DNA from: Hafnia paralvei ATCC 29927 | GTDB taxonomy: Bacteria; Pseudomonadota; Gammaproteobacteria; Enterobacterales; Enterobacteriaceae | Direction: 5' to 3' | DNA length: 64,000 nt | NCBI RefSeq assembly: GCF_001655005.1 | Contig: NZ_LXET01000008.1 | Location: forward strand, 15,347-79,346 | In this document: in pieces, positions 61,280-64,000 of the stretch | Layout of the letters: each line of letters starts with the position of its first letter | How positions within the stretch are numbered: position 1 is the stretch's first letter | Notes under the pieces: generated by a model | What the model saw: the letters and a program-made list of their open reading frames with translations, nothing else | Databases searched by the model: none | Told to the model about the DNA's origin: nothing | Translations under genes and position numbers: made by a program

Positions 61280-61321
61280 TTGTTCTTGAGACATTGTTTT
61301 TGAGACGTTGTTTTTGAAACA
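61280..61321 (-). repeat. Three tandem 14-bp repeats in the metI-metQ spacer
   Basis: TTGTTCTTGAGACA, TTGTTTTTGAGACG and TTGTTTTTGAAACA follow one another without gaps (plus-strand reading), preceded by a partial copy. They lie in the 109-bp transcribed gap between metI and metQ. Length could vary by slippage. Confidence 0.85.
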
Positions 61322-61368
61322 TCGTATGGCGCGGCATAGCAAGCGCCGTTTTTATTATTAGGACTGCT

Positions 61369-62022
61369 TTATTTGTGACTAACCGCTTTAACGATACGAT
61401 CGCCACTAAATTGGATCAGATACACTAAAATGACTAACAATACCAATACCGTATTCATCACGGTTGCGTCATATCCGATATAACCATACTGATAACCAAT
61501 CTGTCCTAAACCACCGGCTCCTACGGCACCGCCCATCGCTGAATAGCCGACTAGGGTAATCAGTGTGATGGTTGCAGCGTTAACTAGCCCAGGTAATGCT
61601 TCAGGCAGCAGAATTTTGCTAATAATCTGCATCGGCGTTGCGCCCATGGCTCGCGAGGCTTCAATTAGGCCTGTTGGAATTTCTAACAACGCATTTTCAA
61701 CCATACGCGCGATGAACGGAGCCGCGCCAACGGTTAAGGGAACCAATGCTGCTTGCAAACCGATAGACGTTCCAACGATGATACGAGTGAACGGAATCAT
61801 CCAAACCAGTAAGATAATGAATGGAATGGAACGGAAAATATTAACCAATGCGGAAAGAAGGCTATATAGCTTGGCATTTTCCCAGATCTGACCCGGACGC
61901 GTAATATAAAGAAGTACGCCCACGGGCAGACCGATAACAAAGCCAAAGAAGCCAGATACAAAGGTCATGACGACGGTTTCCCAAATGCCTCGGCCCATCA
62001 ACCACATCATTGCCTCAGACAT
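61369..62022 (-). CDS. metI: Methionine ABC transporter permease MetI
   Basis: Inner-membrane permease of the MetNIQ importer. About five hydrophobic helices are visible, with the ATPase-docking EAA loop EASRAMGATPMQIISKILLPEALPGL. 217 aa as in E. coli. It overlaps the metN end by 8 bp; metQ follows after a 109-bp spacer. Confidence 0.97.
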   Translation of the reverse strand: MSEAMMWLMGRGIWETVVMTFVSGFFGFVIGLPVGVLLYITRPGQIWENAKLYSLLSALVNIFRSIPFIILLVWMIPFTRIIVGTSIGLQAALVPLTVGAAPFIARMVENALLEIPTGLIEASRAMGATPMQIISKILLPEALPGLVNAATITLITLVGYSAMGGAVGAGGLGQIGYQYGYIGYDATVMNTVLVLLVILVYLIQFSGDRIVKAVSHK

Positions 62023-63046
62023 AACCCAGTACCTCTACTTTCACTTGATGATTCTTGAAAAATTCAATAGCAGATAACGCGTCAGCATCATCTCCGTGCA
62101 GTTCTGCCAACATAACGCCGAATTTTACACCGCCGGCATAATCCATTTGAGAGCTTAATATACTGATATCTACATTGAAGCGACGCACTGCTTGAGAGAT
62201 CAGTGGTGCATCCACGGATTGCCCAGTGAATTCCAAACGCAATAACGGCTGAGTATCCGGTTTACGATCTGGCGTCATGCGTGCTGCGAAATCGTCTGGA
62301 ATATCCAAATGCAGCGTTGAGTGAATGAACTGCTGTGCCAGTGGGGTCTTAGGATGTGAGAACACTTCACCCACGGTACCTTGCTCAATCAATTGGCCAT
62401 CACTAATTACGGCAACTTGATCGCAGATACGTTTCACCACGTCCATCTCATGGGTGATTAATAGAATTGTTAAGCCTAGGCGACGGTTAATATCTTTTAG
62501 TAGTTCTAATATAGAACGCGTTGTCGCAGGGTCGAGCGCGCTAGTTGCTTCGTCACACAACAATACTTGTGGGTTACTGGCTAAGGCGCGAGCGATAGCG
62601 ACACGTTGCTTTTGTCCCCCCGACAAATTTGCAGGATAAGCGTCTTTTTTATCACTTAAACCAACCAGATCCAGTAATTCGCTGACGCGACGTGTTATCT
62701 CGTCGCGTGGCGTATTATCGAGCTCCAGAGGCAGGGCAATGTTTCCTGCAACAGTACGAGATGAAAGAAGATTAAAGTGCTGGAAGATCATGCCAATCTG
62801 GCGACGAGCCTTGGTCAATGCGCTTTCAGAAAGTGCTGTCATATCCTGATCGCCAACGAGGACTGTGCCGCTGGTTGGACGTTCCAGCAGATTCACGCAG
62901 CGGATAAGCGTACTTTTACCGGCACCGGAAGAACCGATGACGCCATATATTTGTCCGGCAGGGACGTGCAGTGACACGTCTGATAGCGCTTTAATTTGGC
63001 GCTGCCCCTGCTGAAAAACTTTGGTGATATTTGTAAGTTTAATCAT
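62015..63046 (-). CDS. metN: Methionine ABC transporter ATPase MetN
   Basis: ATPase of MetNIQ. Walker A is GSSGAGKST, signature LSGGQKQRVAIARAL, Walker B VLLCDEATSALDP, and the C-terminal NIL/ACT-like domain (about residues 265-343) binds methionine for trans-inhibition. MIKLTNITKVFQQG at 63046 is the family start (343 aa as in E. coli). MetJ boxes lie 83-98 bp upstream. Confidence 0.98.
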   Translation of the reverse strand: MIKLTNITKVFQQGQRQIKALSDVSLHVPAGQIYGVIGSSGAGKSTLIRCVNLLERPTSGTVLVGDQDMTALSESALTKARRQIGMIFQHFNLLSSRTVAGNIALPLELDNTPRDEITRRVSELLDLVGLSDKKDAYPANLSGGQKQRVAIARALASNPQVLLCDEATSALDPATTRSILELLKDINRRLGLTILLITHEMDVVKRICDQVAVISDGQLIEQGTVGEVFSHPKTPLAQQFIHSTLHLDIPDDFAARMTPDRKPDTQPLLRLEFTGQSVDAPLISQAVRRFNVDISILSSQMDYAGGVKFGVMLAELHGDDADALSAIEFFKNHQVKVEVLGYV

Positions 63047-63128
63047 TTTTATATTTTTACTTTTGGTATTGCCCGTGGCAGATAAAAAGCAAACTTTGGG
63101 AAGGTCCAAAGTATTGAACTGGATGTTA

Positions 63129-63144
63129 AGGCGTCTAGACGTCT
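63129..63144. promoter_or_regulatory. Tandem MetJ boxes upstream of metN
   Basis: AGGCGTCT (63129-63136) and AGACGTCT (63137-63144) are two adjacent copies of the MetJ consensus AGACGTCT, one with a single change and one perfect. MetJ needs at least two adjacent boxes, so methionine repression of metNIQ is expected, as in E. coli. Confidence 0.92.
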
Positions 63145-63237
63145 AAGTCAACAGAAGTCGAGTGAGTTAGATGCTCTCTCTTTAGCGCAAATCATGCGAT
63201 ACTTAGCAGCAACTAACGCCATAAGGAGTGAATATCT

Positions 63238-63801
63238 GTGGCCCAGCTTGTTCCTGCAATTTTTTTAGATCGTGATGGCACGATTAATGTCGATCACGGA
63301 TATGTTCATGAAAGCGATAACTTCCAGTTTATAGACGGCGTAATTGACGCAATGGCTGAACTGAAAAAGATGGGCTTCGCCTTGGTTTTGGTCACGAATC
63401 AATCAGGCATTGCTCGCGGTATGTTTACCGAGGATCAGTTCATGCATCTTACCGAATGGATGGATTGGTCACTGGCCGATCGCGACGTTGATTTAGACGG
63501 CGTCTACTATTGCCCACATCATCCGGAAGGGACGGTAGAAGAATTCCGTCAGGCGTGCGATTGCCGCAAACCACAGCCAGGCATGCTGCTGTCTGCTCAA
63601 GAAGAGCTAAATATCGATATGAGCGCTTCCTATATAGTAGGCGACAAAATTGAGGATTTGCTCGCGGGTGAAGCTGCAGGAGTGGCGACTAAAATTTTAG
63701 TTCGCACGGGGAAGCCAGTCACACCAGAAGCAGAATCTAAGGCTGATTTTGTGATTAATAGCCTTGCAGATTTGCCAAAAGTGATAAAACAGCGGTTTTA
63801 G
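63238..63801 (+). CDS. gmhB: D-glycero-beta-D-manno-heptose-1,7-bisphosphate 7-phosphatase
   Basis: HAD-type phosphatase of ADP-heptose synthesis for the LPS inner core. Motif I is FLDRDGTINVDHGYVH, zinc-binding residues lie in CPHHPEGTVEEFRQACDCRKPQPG, and motif IV is VGDKIEDLLAG. Translation starts at GTG with AAGGAG upstream; E. coli gmhB also starts MAxxVPAIFLDRDG. 187 aa (E. coli 191). Divergent from metN and followed by rrn promoters as before E. coli rrnH. Confidence 0.97.
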   Translation: MAQLVPAIFLDRDGTINVDHGYVHESDNFQFIDGVIDAMAELKKMGFALVLVTNQSGIARGMFTEDQFMHLTEWMDWSLADRDVDLDGVYYCPHHPEGTVEEFRQACDCRKPQPGMLLSAQEELNIDMSASYIVGDKIEDLLAGEAAGVATKILVRTGKPVTPEAESKADFVINSLADLPKVIKQRF

Positions 63802-63829
63802 TGCTCGATATGGCTGAAAATGAGCCAAA

Positions 63830-63890
63830 TAGAAAAAAAAGTTAAATTAGGGGTTGTCAGCCTGCGAGAACTCCCTATAATGCGCCTCCA
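63830..63890 (+). promoter_or_regulatory. rRNA operon promoter P1 with UP element
   Basis: An A/T-rich UP-like stretch (about 63830-63848) precedes -35 TTGTCA (63854-63859), a 16-bp spacer, -10 TATAAT (63876-63881) and the GC-rich discriminator GCGCCTCC, with the start expected at A63890. This is the rrn P1 architecture subject to ppGpp/DksA control. Confidence 0.93.
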
Positions 63891-63962
63891 TCGACACGGA
63901 ACATGTGAATCACTTCACATCCTCTCCGAAGTTCGACAGAGAAAAAATCCTGAAATTATGGG

Positions 63963-63990
63963 TTGACTCTGAAAGAGGAAAGCGTATTAT
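63963..63990 (+). promoter_or_regulatory. rRNA operon promoter P2
   Basis: -35 TTGACT (63963-63968), 16-bp spacer, -10 TATTAT (63985-63990), followed by ACGCCACC, about 109 bp after P1. The usual P1-P2 distance in rrn operons is about 110-120 bp. The 16S gene itself lies beyond the right edge. Confidence 0.92.
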
Positions 63991-64000
63991 ACGCCACCTT

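Overview
The window is chromosomal DNA of an enterobacterium. Nearly every protein can be read as an ortholog of an Escherichia coli K-12 housekeeping protein, gene order follows E. coli in long blocks, and the one complete RNA gene, RNase P RNA, is clearly enterobacterial. Moderate GC, the block arrangement and the accessory genes suggest a lineage outside the Escherichia/Salmonella core. Hafniaceae (Hafnia or a relative) is my inference and is not proven by the sequence. I found no prophage, insertion sequence, CRISPR array or tRNA gene. A ribosomal RNA operon is about to start at the right edge.

Layout. 1-6150, minus strand: hpf (first codons only), rpoN, lptB, lptA, lptC, kdsC, kdsD, yrbG, covering LPS transport, Kdo synthesis and sigma-54. 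6602-11615, plus strand: mlaFEDCB, ibaG, murA. 11695-18842: the periplasmic proteases degS and degQ, division genes zapG and zapE, ribosomal proteins rplM-rpsI, and sspAB. 18914-22030: a reduced amino-sugar cluster nanE-nanK-nanQ with an RpiR-type regulator but no nanA or nanT. 22221-28111: gltBD. 28804-34130: yhcC, arcB, the sRNA gene arcZ (opposite strand), elbB, mtgA. 34219-39201: dolP, diaA, yraN, lpoA, rsmI, rnpB.

39312-44001 carries ytjB, serB, radA and nadR, which in E. coli lie near 100 min; the rnpB/ytjB boundary is therefore a junction between synteny blocks. Between nadR and ettA lies an accessory segment (about 44000-49330): a DUF3300 protein with a striking His/Asp tract, a DUF2950 exported protein, and a divergent oxidoreductase/LysR pair. 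Then come ettA, a cold-shock gene with a cspA-type leader, slt, trpR, yjjX, gpmB, rob and creA. A second junction (creA/proS) leads to the E. coli 5-min block proS-trmO-rcsF-metQIN-gmhB and the rrn P1 and P2 promoters.

Regulatory DNA is unusually readable. Known types of site are a Trp operator at trpR, MetJ boxes at metN, stacked rrn promoters and an L13-type leader at rplM. Less expected are a LexA-like SOS box at radA, a NadR box in the leader of nadR itself, a near-perfect palindrome in front of nanE that may serve the RpiR regulator, three tandem 14-bp repeats inside the met operon, and several unexplained perfect inverted repeats. The segment most likely to hold undescribed biology is the DUF3300-DUF2950 pair.
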